Shown one piece after another: positions 48,158 through 57,000 of a stretch of DNA of 64,000 nt. The notes under the pieces are model-generated. The model saw only the letters and a program-made list of their open reading frames with translations. It was not told the origin of the DNA and searched no databases. This DNA comes from Lysobacter changpingensis (GTDB taxonomy: Bacteria > Pseudomonadota > Gammaproteobacteria > Xanthomonadales > Xanthomonadaceae): NCBI RefSeq assembly GCF_017308985.1, contig NZ_JADWPE010000007.1, positions 248,001 to 312,000 of the forward strand, in the 5' to 3' direction. The first letter of the stretch is position 1, and every line of letters begins with the position of its first letter. The position numbers and the translations under genes are program-made.

Positions 48158-49681
48158 CTACGACGTCGGATTCGATGTCTTGACCACCGGCGGTGGCTGC
48201 CATGTGCCCTTGCCCGGCGGCAGGATCGATGGTGGCGTGTCCTTCGGCCAGTACGTGCGCAACATCAGGATGAACTTGCCCTGCGGCGCCGGCAGCCAGT
48301 TGTTTTCCTTGTCCTTGCCCGGCGACTTGTTCTGGAAGTACAAGGTCAGCGAGCCATCGTCGTTGAACTTCGGCTTGTTGCGCATGCTGATGGTGAACCG
48401 GTCCAGCGGGTTCGGATTGAACCACCAGCCTCCATCGTCGATGTACATCGTGATCGACCAGAAGCCGTTGACCGGAGGTGTCTGGTCTTTCGGGAACGTC
48501 AGCGTGTACGAATTCGCGCCGTTGAGCGTTTCGCCATTGCCATCGGTCAACGCGTAGGGATAGATCGCGTCCTCCGGGAGGTTGGCGGGCCATCCAAACG
48601 CGGCAATCAGGGCACGCTGGAGATAATCGGTTCCGTACGTCCCGGCCGCTGCAGGAATGAACCACCCGTTTTGCTTGGTTCCCGACGTCTCCCGCCGTGC
48701 AAAGATCTTCTGCTGCGCCGTCCTGGTGACATCCTTCAGCGCAGCCTGCGCCGAGGGCGACAGTTTGCCCATGTCGAACGGCTTGCCGGGCTCCAGCCCG
48801 ATCTTCGCCATGCGGGCAACGATCGCGGCGTCCTCCGGTGCCGGTGGTGCGGTAGTGCCCATCAGACGCGCCATCATCCCGAAGTACGCGGACAGGTCCA
48901 TCTCGTCGATGATCTTCTGCGGCTTGTCCGTCATCGAAAAGCCGGGGTTCGGATCAACCGGCGGTGCGGTGTAGGTATACGGCTTGCCGAACGCCGATAG
49001 CGGCACGAGCTTGTACTGGGCCTGCAACGCGTTGACGGCCTTGTAGTCCGCTTCGGTGCCGTCGGCATACGTTCGCCCGAGGATGACCAGGTGTTGCGTG
49101 GGCGACTTCACGTGTTCCATGCCGGCAGGAACCTGCCCGTTCCAGCCGGGCCCGCTGATCAGGATGTCGGCGGCCTTGCCACCCATCGTGCGGCTGCCTG
49201 GTGACGCGACGACGGGCATCCACAGGCTGTAGTGCGGAAACAGGAAGAAGCGTTTGCCCATGTCGGGATGACTGAAGACCATCGGCTCCTTGCGCAGGTC
49301 GACCCACGCGACGGAGTAAAGCGTGTCCGCGTTCGGTGCCGATACGCCCCGATAGTCGCCGGGTGGATAACGCGGAACATTCGCGAACTGGTTCGGCGGC
49401 GCGTGCAGGGCGTCGGCCTTGGCGACATTCGACATCTGCACCCGTGTGACTTCGGTGGTGATCAGCGAATAGCCGTAGATGTATGCGTCGGTCGCGATAT
49501 CGACCACTTCCTTGTCGCTCAGTCCTCCCGCACCTTGGACAGGCGCGTCCTGCTTCTGCACCGTTTCGGTTTGTTCGGTTTGTTCGGTTTGCCGCCCACC
49601 GTCGCGGGAGCATGAAAGCGTCAAGAACGTCAGCGACATGCACAACGACATTGCGGCCAGCCTGGCCAGTCTCGTATTCAC
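48158..49681 (-). CDS. DUF1254/DUF1214 family lipoprotein
   Basis: A 507-residue protein with a lipoprotein signal (MSLCMSLTFLTLSC; lipobox LTLSC). DUF1254 starts at AYIYGYSLITTEVTRVQM and includes NADTLYSVAWVDLRKEP, and DUF1214 forms the C-terminal part, with GFWSITMYIDDGGWWFNPNP and the final LRTYWPKDTPPSILPPG. The two DUFs are usually found together in large secreted proteins of unknown function. A 9-bp tandem repeat after the lipobox encodes TEQ repeats. It starts at GTG 49681 with an AGGAGAAGG ribosome-binding site. Confidence 0.9.
   Translation of the reverse strand: MNTRLARLAAMSLCMSLTFLTLSCSRDGGRQTEQTEQTETVQKQDAPVQGAGGLSDKEVVDIATDAYIYGYSLITTEVTRVQMSNVAKADALHAPPNQFANVPRYPPGDYRGVSAPNADTLYSVAWVDLRKEPMVFSHPDMGKRFFLFPHYSLWMPVVASPGSRTMGGKAADILISGPGWNGQVPAGMEHVKSPTQHLVILGRTYADGTEADYKAVNALQAQYKLVPLSAFGKPYTYTAPPVDPNPGFSMTDKPQKIIDEMDLSAYFGMMARLMGTTAPPAPEDAAIVARMAKIGLEPGKPFDMGKLSPSAQAALKDVTRTAQQKIFARRETSGTKQNGWFIPAAAGTYGTDYLQRALIAAFGWPANLPEDAIYPYALTDGNGETLNGANSYTLTFPKDQTPPVNGFWSITMYIDDGGWWFNPNPLDRFTISMRNKPKFNDDGSLTLYFQNKSPGKDKENNWLPAPQGKFILMLRTYWPKDTPPSILPPGKGTWQPPPVVKTSNPTS
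49565..49591. repeat. 9-bp in-frame tandem repeat (three copies)
   Basis: TTCGGTTTG three times in a row inside the DUF1254 gene, encoding the TEQTEQTET stretch of the linker after the lipidated cysteine. Gain or loss of a unit keeps the frame. Confidence 0.8.
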
Positions 49682-50196
49682 GGACCTTCTCCTTCAGCAG
49701 AGGAAATCGGGGGAATACACAGGACCGCCCGGGCGGCGGTCGGCATAGGAAGCTCCAGCAAGTGTTAGTGCAAGGTGATGGCGTTGGCATCAACTGAAAT
49801 TGCATTCGAACTTTTCCGGCCCCCATCCTGGCGAAAATGACACTGCAGCCGCCGGCAGAAGCCACGGAAAGACACTCTATAGGCAGGTTCTTGCAGGGGA
49901 AGAGAAATGAGAAGCCGAATCGGCGCTGGCTAATGCCAGAGATGTCCCCTTCTGGCCGTTAGCGGATATGGCCGCGGAGCTGGCGGTCAGCGGCGGGCCC
50001 GCCGTCCCGCCGGCCGGTTGCGCCCATGAGAGGGTCGGGAGCATGGCCTGGTCTTGCGTTGGCACCTTGGCGCCCTGCCTCGGTGAAACGCAGAGCAGTG
50101 ATCCAGTAATGGCGCCGGCGCACGCGATAAGAATCGCACCCATGGCGCGGCGCTGATGCGTCGCGCCTCCCAGTGATGTGACCAAGGGATGGATAC
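49682..50196. other. Intergenic region, no supported gene
   Basis: A 515-base gap between divergent genes. It contains the degenerate repeat copy C (49942-49968). A minus-strand frame from a TTG near 50185 has a signal-like segment (GAILIACAGAITGSLLC) but runs through the repeat and lacks a ribosome-binding site, so I do not call it. Confidence 0.55.
49942..49968. repeat. TGTCCGCTT palindrome, degenerate copy C
   Basis: ATGTCCCCTTCTGGCCG followed by TTAGCGGATAT: same layout, several changes from the consensus. Confidence 0.65.
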
Positions 50197-50856
50197 ATGA
50201 CCGTCATTGAAGAAGACTTCGCTATAACCGCTCGGCTGGCCCGGGATGTTCGGATTCTCAAGTGCTATGCCGCTATCACGACTATCGCTTTGGCGGTGTT
50301 TGGCATTACTGCGGCCAAGTCCCCGGATGCGTCTGCAGAGATCACGGTAGAGCGAATCAACATTGTCGATCCCACGGGAGTCAAGCGCGTGGTGATCTCG
50401 AATGCCGAGCGCTTCCCGCTACCCAAGGTGGAGGGACGCGAGCTTCCGCGTGCCATGGCGCCCGCGGGCATCGCGCTTTACGATTCAAAAGGAAACGAAG
50501 TCGGCGGAATCGCGGCCAGCGATGCGAAGTTCGGCAAATCGAATGTGCTGGCGTTTGACTACCCAAACTACGATGCGATCGGCCTGATGACCCGTGTCAG
50601 CCCGGACGGCAGCGACGCACTGGCCGCCTTGGCAATCAACGCACGCCCACCGGCCAACTTGGACCCGATCGCGGCGGGTAAGGTGGCACACACACGGATC
50701 GCGATCCAGAACCAGAACGAGGACGCTCAAATTCTGATGGCGGATCCGCAGGGACGAGATCGCATTCGACTCATGGTCGATCGGAAGGGGCAGGCGCGCA
50801 TTGAAGTTCTCGACGCCGACGGCAAGGTCACCTTCAGGGCGCCTCAAAGCAACTGA
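50197..50856 (+). CDS. Membrane-anchored beta-rich hypothetical protein
   Basis: A 219-residue protein. After about 22 residues comes one hydrophobic span, CYAAITTIALAVFGITAA, which may anchor it in the inner membrane. The rest is made of short strand-turn units, each with an Asp/Gly turn: NIVDPTGVKRVVIS, ALYDSKGNEVGGI, MADPQGRDRIRLMVDRKG, VLDADGKVTF. This suggests a repetitive beta fold in the periplasm. I do not recognise a named family. It stands alone in the island, with repeats on both sides. Confidence 0.7.
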   Translation: MTVIEEDFAITARLARDVRILKCYAAITTIALAVFGITAAKSPDASAEITVERINIVDPTGVKRVVISNAERFPLPKVEGRELPRAMAPAGIALYDSKGNEVGGIAASDAKFGKSNVLAFDYPNYDAIGLMTRVSPDGSDALAALAINARPPANLDPIAAGKVAHTRIAIQNQNEDAQILMADPQGRDRIRLMVDRKGQARIEVLDADGKVTFRAPQSN

Positions 50857-50913
50857 GGGAGCTGTTGTATCCGCACGCCGGCAGCGTGATGGCTGGCGGC
50901 CTTCAACTTGGCC

Positions 50914-50944
50914 AAACGTCCGCTTTTGGCCGAAGCGGACGTTT
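50914..50944. repeat. TGTCCGCTT palindrome, copy D
   Basis: AAACGTCCGCTTTTGGCC followed by GAAGCGGACGTTT; the arms pair almost perfectly over 12 bases. Confidence 0.88.
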
Positions 50945-50972
50945 GAGCTGCCGCGCCGGCAGAGCTGGTGCT

Positions 50973-51002
50973 AATGTCCGCTTTCGACCCAAAGCGGACA
51001 TT
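50973..51002. repeat. TGTCCGCTT palindrome, copy E
   Basis: AATGTCCGCTTTCGACCC followed by AAAGCGGACATT, 28 bases after copy D. The same sequence recurs inverted at 51650-51676. Confidence 0.88.
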
Positions 51003-51024
51003 CGCGGGTCAAGTAGGGGCGACA

Positions 51025-51297
51025 ATGCCGAAACTTCGAAGACACCGCATTGCCACTCTTAGCGTGGCGCTCGCGACCCTCGTCGCCATCGGGATCCCCA
51101 TGCCGGTGGTCGTTCGTGAATACCATGCGTACGGCCGCGATCGCGCCGAGCAACCCAGCCCCAACCCTGCCAGCTCGTACGACCAGCGCGAGATTCTCCG
51201 CGTCATCCTGAGCGAGCAACGCGGCCTCCTCTTGCCTCCGGGCAACGACATGCCGGTGATGCTGCTTAGCAAGACTGCCCCTATCTGCGAAGGTTGA
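51025..51297 (+). CDS. Small hypothetical protein with one membrane span
   Basis: A 90-residue frame from ATG 51025, preceded by AGTAGGGG. A basic start (MPKLRRHRIA) leads into TLSVALATLVAIGIPMPVVV, a signal anchor or signal peptide, and the rest is short and polar, ending KTAPICEG. The abrupt end with a lone cysteine suggests that a longer protein has been cut here. Its 3' end overlaps the convergent minus-strand frame by 17 bases. I cannot name a family. Confidence 0.5.
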   Translation: MPKLRRHRIATLSVALATLVAIGIPMPVVVREYHAYGRDRAEQPSPNPASSYDQREILRVILSEQRGLLLPPGNDMPVMLLSKTAPICEG

Positions 51298-51511
51298 CCA
51301 CTCCGAAGAGCGTCAGCATCCAAAGAACCATCAAGAATCCATAGACCAAGCTGATACTCCGAAAGACCCACCTTGAGTAGGAGGACAGAGCATTGCCAGC
51401 GGTCCCAAAGCCAAGACGAACCATGCCCAAGATGCATCGGAGCCACCAGTCAATCTCCACAATTCCGGCACTGCGCAAGATCTCCGGCGACCTCGACCGC
51501 AGGTGGATCAT
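51281..51511 (-). CDS. Small putative membrane protein, downstream member of a coupled pair
   Basis: A 76-residue frame. The middle part has WWLRCILGMVRLGF, and the C-terminus has a clear span, SISLVYGFLMVLWMLTLFGVV, ending NLRR. Its ATG overlaps the stop of a 31-codon frame just upstream (ATGA), which is how real coupled genes are arranged. Codon use is less GC-rich than in the core genes. The evidence is limited to the coupling and the hydrophobic pattern. Confidence 0.4.
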   Translation of the reverse strand: MIHLRSRSPEILRSAGIVEIDWWLRCILGMVRLGFGTAGNALSSYSRWVFRSISLVYGFLMVLWMLTLFGVVNLRR

Positions 51512-51603
51512 TCCTTGTGCGCGAGAAGCGTGCTGACCAGAACGAGCATTCCGACGGTGCCAGCGAACAGTTGGTAGTCCCGGATCAGCTGGCCAAACGA
51601 CAT
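51508..51603 (-). CDS. 31-residue putative membrane miniprotein
   Basis: A frame of 31 codons, ATG 51603 to TGA 51508. The product begins MSFGQLIRDYQLFAG, then TVGMLVLVSTLLA forms one membrane span, ending HKE. It resembles single-span miniproteins in layout, but I can name no family. A GGGATCC sequence precedes the ATG at a short distance. The TGA overlaps the next ATG, so the two frames would be translated together. Confidence 0.35.
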   Translation of the reverse strand: MSFGQLIRDYQLFAGTVGMLVLVSTLLAHKE

Positions 51604-51649
51604 AGGGATCCCGATCAACGAGGTCAAACCCAGTTATATGCGCATGGCT

Positions 51650-51676
51650 GCTTTGGGTCGAAAGCGGACATTAGCA
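51650..51676. repeat. TGTCCGCTT palindrome, partial inverted copy F
   Basis: CTTTGGGTCGAAAGCGGACA followed by TTAGCAG: the reverse complement of most of copy E including its TGCTAATG lead-in, but lacking the other outer arm. Confidence 0.8.
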
Positions 51677-51702
51677 GCCCGGCCGCCGGACGTCCCGGCC
51701 GA

Positions 51703-51730
51703 ACGTCCGCTATCGGCCAGAAGCGGACAT
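51703..51730. repeat. TGTCCGCTT palindrome, copy G
   Basis: ACGTCCGCTATCGGCCAG followed by AAGCGGACAT. It lies at the breakpoint of the truncated usher gene. Confidence 0.85.
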
Positions 51731-52262
51731 CTCATCCCCGCCCACGTTGGTGCGGGCCGCATGGCGCGGTCGAAGCAGGCCTGGATGTCGTTGTTCGCCT
51801 CGCGGAACGTCACCGTCTCGCGCGAGATCAGCGCGTCGTTGACGTAGAGGTCGACCGACTGCTGGCCTGGCAGGATCGGATTGCCGCGCTCGAAGCGCGA
51901 GAGGTCGGCGCTGGCGCTGCCGCTGAGGAAGGCGGAGGTGAACTCGACGACCTGCGGCTCGGGCGAGGGATTGGGGGAAGGATCCGGACCCGGGGCGGCG
52001 AACGCCATCACCGGCACGGTGCCGAGGGCGGCGAGGACGGAGGTGGTCAGCGTGCGTCGATAGAGCGGCTGCGGGATTCGCGTAAGCGGAGTGTTGCGGG
52101 ACATGGAAGGTACCGTTGACCGTGGTGGGCCCCGCGTTGCCGCAGCTCGCGCCGCGCATTCGTGAGGCATGACGTCCCCGTCCGCCTCGTGTGGAGGCGC
52201 CGGGATCGCGAATCGGAGTTGCCGCGTTGCCTGCGGCGTGGCTCAGGCGTCAGCGCGCCGAA

Positions 52263-52988
52263 TCAGCGCGTGTACGTCGCTTCACCGTCGAGATAGGCGC
52301 CGTAGTCGTCGATGGCGCGGTACACAAGACGACCGGAATCGTTGCCGCCCTTGATCGGGAACCTCTCGCGTCCCATCGCCGGGCACAGGCCGCCCTTGCC
52401 GATGGTGGGATCGACCGGCGCATCCTTCAGGCGCACATCGGCGATGGACACGTTGTACGGCGTGCCGTTGGTGCACTCCATCGCCATGCCGTCCTTGCCG
52501 TGCACTAGGCGCCAGGTGACCTGGCCGATGGCGCTGGCGGCGTCGCCCGTCAGCCCGGTGGGGCGGTAGAAGATCTTGACGCGCGTGCGAACGGCGAACT
52601 GAAGGAAGCTGCGCGTGTCGGACGTCGGCTTCGGCGGAATTTCCAGCACGTTTAGCCAGTAGACGGATTCGCGATCCTGCGGGAGGTCGCCGCCGGTGAA
52701 CATGATGCGCAGCGTCTGGCCCTTGCCCGGCTCCACGCGCGACAGCGGCGGCGTGAGGAGAAACGGCGCCTTGGCTGTTTCGGCCGTCGCGTTGGCATCG
52801 CCGTCGTCGATCCACGACTGCACGATGCGCGGCGAATCGCCCTTGTTGTTCATCGTGACGGTGACTTCGCGCTCGGCGGCGGGATAGATCACGCGCGTGC
52901 CGACCAGCGAGATGCCCGCGTGGGCCGACGAGAAGCATCCGATGGCGGTGAGCATCAGCGCCAGGGTTGTGCGATGGGGGAATGTCAT
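52263..52988 (-). CDS. Periplasmic fimbrial chaperone (PapD/FimC type)
   Basis: A 241-residue protein with signal peptide (ALMLTAIGCFSSAHA). Two immunoglobulin-like domains follow. The first has VIYPAAEREVTVTMNNKG and the chaperone signature RESVYWLNVLEIPPKP; the G1 strand region is SFLQFAVRTRVKIFYRP. Such chaperones fold pilins by donor-strand complementation and hand them to the usher. It lies between the pilin gene (79 nt upstream) and the truncated usher. The gene itself looks intact, although its usher is not. No Shine-Dalgarno is obvious before ATG 52988. Confidence 0.9.
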   Translation of the reverse strand: MTFPHRTTLALMLTAIGCFSSAHAGISLVGTRVIYPAAEREVTVTMNNKGDSPRIVQSWIDDGDANATAETAKAPFLLTPPLSRVEPGKGQTLRIMFTGGDLPQDRESVYWLNVLEIPPKPTSDTRSFLQFAVRTRVKIFYRPTGLTGDAASAIGQVTWRLVHGKDGMAMECTNGTPYNVSIADVRLKDAPVDPTIGKGGLCPAMGRERFPIKGGNDSGRLVYRAIDDYGAYLDGEATYTR

Positions 52989-53024
52989 GGGGAGGTCTCG
53001 CGGAGCAGGGCCGTACGGAGTGGA

Positions 53025-53052
53025 AGCGATGCCGGCACGCGCCGGCATCGCT
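53025..53052 (-). terminator. Intercistronic hairpin between pilin and chaperone genes
   Basis: A perfect 12-bp stem AGCGATGCCGGC / GCCGGCATCGCT with an ACGC loop and no T tract. In chaperone-usher operons such hairpins limit read-through or protect the pilin message so that the major pilin is made in excess. Confidence 0.6.
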
Positions 53053-53067
53053 GGTGGTGCGCTTGGA

Positions 53068-53637
53068 TCAGTACGAAACGGTGTAGGTCACGAACGTGTT
53101 GACCGTACCGGCCGTGGCACCGCCGGCCTTGCTGTAGTACTGCGCCTGGTACTTCAGGACGCCCGGCGTACCCGAGGCCGGGGTAGCGGTCGGGTTGTTC
53201 GTGCCATTGACCAGGTTGATCACGCCGTGCGTGTTGCCGTTGAGCAGGCGCACGCCGACGTTGGTGGCGGTGGCCGTGCTGGAGTTGTCCAGGAAGCCGT
53301 CGGCGTTGATCAGCGAGCCCGGGGCGCCGACGTTTTCGAAGATCAGCTTCGTCACCGCGCCATTGCAGGTGTCGGAGGCACCGCCGCCGACGCTGATGTC
53401 GAACGGCTTGGTGGCGGCGAAGCTGTCGGCAGCCGACAGCGCCGAGGCCTGGACCGTATCCAGCGTCACGGTCAAGTCCGTGGCGGAGCCCGTGGCGTTG
53501 GTGCCCGGCGTCACCGCGCAGGTACCGGCCTTCAGCTGGCCGTTGATGGTGATCTTGCCGGTGGCGGCGAACGCGGACGGCATGGCGACGGCGGCAACGA
53601 CGGCGACCAGGGCGGTGGAAAGCAGGGTCTTCTTCAT
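53068..53637 (-). CDS. Major fimbrial pilin subunit
   Basis: A 189-residue protein with signal peptide (LLSTALVAVVAAVAMPSAFA). The mature part starts with the donor strand ATGKITINGQLKAGTC, has a cysteine pair (GTC and DTC) that would close the pilin Ig fold, and ends with the beta-zipper motif NTFVTYTVSY with the penultimate aromatic typical of chaperone-usher pilins. It should form the fimbrial rod, but the usher of this operon is broken. It is the first gene of the operon and is divergent from the BvgS-like kinase. Confidence 0.9.
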   Translation of the reverse strand: MKKTLLSTALVAVVAAVAMPSAFAATGKITINGQLKAGTCAVTPGTNATGSATDLTVTLDTVQASALSAADSFAATKPFDISVGGGASDTCNGAVTKLIFENVGAPGSLINADGFLDNSSTATATNVGVRLLNGNTHGVINLVNGTNNPTATPASGTPGVLKYQAQYYSKAGGATAGTVNTFVTYTVSY

Positions 53638-54023
53638 AACGCAATTCCTGATGTGTACTTGGAGTGGTTGGAGCCGCAAGGCTTGGCCCTGTCGACGGCG
53701 CGCATGGTGCGCGCCGGCGTCAGCGCGCAACATCGGACAGTTCCGAAATCAATCAGATAAATCGCCAGACTCGACGAAAAGGGATGGCAAATCCGGGCAG
53801 GCGTGCGGGAAGGGTCGAGACGACGTGTCGCCGCTCCCTGTCAAGACCGCGGACACAGGCCTTGCGCGGCACGACGTTCACTGAAAGACGCAAGGCACGC
53901 GCCTTCACACGCCATTGACATTGCCGGCGCGAGTAAAGGGGAGATTCAGACCCGTCTGATGGCGGCACATGGGGGTGCCGCCTAGGCTGCGGTGAAAGCA
54001 CGTTCTTTCACGACGAGACACGC
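53638..54023. other. Divergent regulatory region, pilin and BvgS-like kinase
   Basis: 386 bases without a gene. The half next to the pilin is A/T-richer and should hold its promoter. Just before the kinase are two hairpins: GGCGGCAC/GTGCCGCC (53961-53982) and GTGAAAG/CTTTCAC (53992-54011), the second immediately upstream of the kinase start. They may be regulatory sites or a leader structure. Confidence 0.5.
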
Positions 54024-57000
54024 ATGAGCCTGGGCCACCACATGCATCGCCACGGACTCACCTTGCGGTGTCTGCTCTGCCTCATGCTCGTTGTTTGCGG
54101 CGTTGCGAACGTGCAGGCCGCGCGGCCCTCGCAACGTGCGTCGCGTGTGCCCGAACCCGCCATTTCGCTGACGCCTTCGGAAGAAGCCTGGCGACGCGAG
54201 CATCCCGTCGTGGAGGTCGGGGTGTTCGCCGGCGATTTCATCCCCTTCGAAGCGTGGCGCGGTGGCCGCCCGGAAGGCCTCGGCGTCGACTACATGCGCG
54301 CGCTGGCGGCGCGCGCCGGCATGCGGCTGGAGTTCCATCCGTTCACCGACTGGGAAGGCATCGCCATCGGGCAGTCGAAACAGGCACCGCCTTACGACGT
54401 GCTGCTCGCACAGCCGGTGATCGGCCAGCGCATGGAACGCTTCCACATGCTGCGGCCGTTCGTGTCGTCGCAGCAGATCATGCTGGTCGCGCGGAAGGGC
54501 GACCTGCAGATCCGCAGCCCGCGCGACCTCGATTCGGCGCGCGTCACCATCGAACGTCGATTCCTGCTCTCGGCAAAGGCGTTCGCCGAACGCCATCCGC
54601 GCGCGACGCTCGTCTACGCCGACGACGGCCACGAGGCGCTGGACATGCTCGCGCGCGGACAGGCCGATGCGTATCTCGGCGTCACGCTGCCACGCACGAC
54701 GGCACTGGTGCGGCAGCGACGCGCGGACGACGTGTCGATCCTCGGCCCGCTGGATTTGCCCACGTTCGAGCTCGCGCCCGCGGTGCGACGCGACCGCAGC
54801 GAACTGGCCAGCATCCTGCGCAAGGCCGAGGCGAGGATTCCCGATCGCGAGATCCAGCAGATGCGCGTGCGCTGGGGCGCGGGCGACGTGCCTTCGCTGG
54901 CGACGTCGCATGCGGTGGGCCTGAGCCGGTCGGAGCGCGAATGGATCGCCTCGCTTCCCGTGCTGCGCATGGGCTACGAAGTCGATCGCTTCCCCTACAG
55001 CTTCCTTGCGCGCGAAGGCGGTTTCGACGGCATCGCGGCGAACTACCTGGAGCTTGTCCAGCGCAAGCTCGGCCTGCGCGTCCAGCTGGTGCCCGCGCCG
55101 GACTGGAACAGCCTGCAACGCATGGCGCTGGCGAACGAGGTCGACCTGGTCGCGGCAGGCAGCAGCGGCGACATCGACGGCGACGCGATGGTGTTCAGCC
55201 GCTCGTACGAGAGCTTCCCGCAGGTCATCGTCGCGCGACTGCACGGGCCCGCGATCGCCAGCGCGTCGGATCTGGGCGGCCTCACCGTCGCCGTGCGCGA
55301 CGAGCCGGGCGTGGTCGCGTCGCTGCGCGCGTTGCTGCCGCTGTCGAGGCTGCGAACCGTCGGCGGCAACGAAGCGGGACTCGCGCTCGTCGCCAGTGGC
55401 CGCGCCGATGCCTACATCGGCACGCTGCCGGCCATCGACGCCCTGATCCGCAACCGCTACGCCGGCGAACTGCACGTCGTCGGCCCGGCCGGCTTCGATA
55501 CCGAACTCGCGTTCGGCGTGTCGCGCCAGTACGAGGCGTTGATTCCGCTGGTCGACCGCGTGCTCGACAACATGCCGGAAGCCGAACGCCAGGCGATCCG
55601 CGCGCGCTGGCTCACCACCGATTACGTCTACGGCGTGCCATGGCGCTGGGTGCTGCTGGGCACTGCGGCGGTGATGCTGGCGCTGGGCGCGATCGGCCTG
55701 GCGTATGAGCGCCTGCGCCGGGCATCGCAACTGCAGGCGCGCGCCGAGAACGCGCTGGCCACGCAGCTGCTGTTCCAGCAGACGCTGCTGGAGAACATTC
55801 CCTACGCCGTATTCGTGAAGGACAGCGAAGGCCGCTACATCACCGTGAACCGCGCGTACGAGGCGATGTTCGGCGTCAGGCGCGAGCAGCTGGTCGGGCG
55901 CACGGCGCGGGAGAGCGCGCACGTGAGCGGGATCGCCGATGACGTCCTCACCGGCGAGGACATGCAGGTGCTCGCCACCGGCACGGGCACCCGTCGCGAA
56001 CTCACCGTGCCCGCGCGGAACGGCGACGGCGTGCATCACCTCATCGTATGGCGCCATCCGCTCGCCACACCCGAGGACGGCGCGGTCAGGCTGATCGGCA
56101 CGATCGTCGAAGTCACCGAGATCCGCGAAGCCGAAGCGCGGGCGCGCGCATCGGAGCAGCGCCTGCACGACATCACCCAGGCGATGCCCGGCACGGTCTT
56201 CCAGTTCCGCGTGGGGGCCGATGGCACGCGCGGCTTCACGTACGTCGCCGGCGATGCGGCCGGCATCATGGGTTTGTCCGCCGAGGAAATCGTCGACGAC
56301 GAGCGATCCACGTTCCACCGCCTGCATCCGGACGACCAGCCCAGGGTGCTGGAAGCGGCCGACACGGCCGCGCGGACGCTCAAGCCGATCGCGCCGTTCG
56401 ACGTGCGTTTCCGCATCGGCGATGACTGGCGCTGGCTGCGCACGGAAGGCGGCCCGCCGCGCCGCCTGCCCGATGGTTCGGTCGAATGGAGCGGCTACTG
56501 GGTCGACACCACCACGATGCACGAGCAGGCGCAGGCGCTGAGCGAAGCCAAGGCGCAGGCCGAGTCCGCCGTGGCCGCCAAGAGCATCTTCCTGGCCGCG
56601 ATGAGCCATGAAATCCGCACGCCCATGACCGGCGTGCTGGGCCTGATGGAACTGCTCACGCACACGCGCCTGGATCACGAACAGGCGAACATGGCGACGA
56701 TGGCGCGCGATTCGGCGCGCGCGTTGCTGCAGATCCTCGACGACATCCTCGACTATTCGCGCATCGAATCGGGCCGGCTGGCCATCAGCGATGCCGACTT
56801 CGACCTGCGCGAACTCGTGGACGGCGTCGCCGGCCTGTTCGGCGTACGCGCCACCGAAGGCGACGTCCGGATGTACTCGATCGTCGACTGGCGCCTGGCC
56901 ACGCGATTCCATGGCGATGCGATGCGCATCCGGCAGATCATCGCCAACCTGCTCAGCAACGCGCTCAAGTTCACCTCGCACGGCCACGTGGCACTGCACG

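Larger units (their letters stand above)
51634..52104 (-). pseudogene. Fimbrial usher gene truncated after the N-terminal domain
   Basis: From ATG 52104 the frame has a signal segment (VLAALGTVPVMAFAAP), a Pro/Ser linker and then EFTSAFLSGSASADLSRFERGNPILPGQQSVDLYVNDALISRE in order, the start of a FimD/PapC-type usher (the periplasmic N-terminal domain that receives chaperone-pilin complexes). Homology stops near NNDIQACFDRAM (about 51750), where a full usher would go on for some 700 residues. The frame then reads through two TGTCCGCTT repeats to a stop at 51634. No barrel domain, plug or C-terminal domain is present on either strand nearby, so pilus export by this operon should be impossible unless another usher helps. 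Confidence 0.85.

Noticed and set aside
49877-50185. Minus-strand frame with a signal-like segment
   Set aside because: Starts at TTG without a ribosome-binding site and runs through a degenerate palindromic repeat; the hydrophobic segment alone is not enough.
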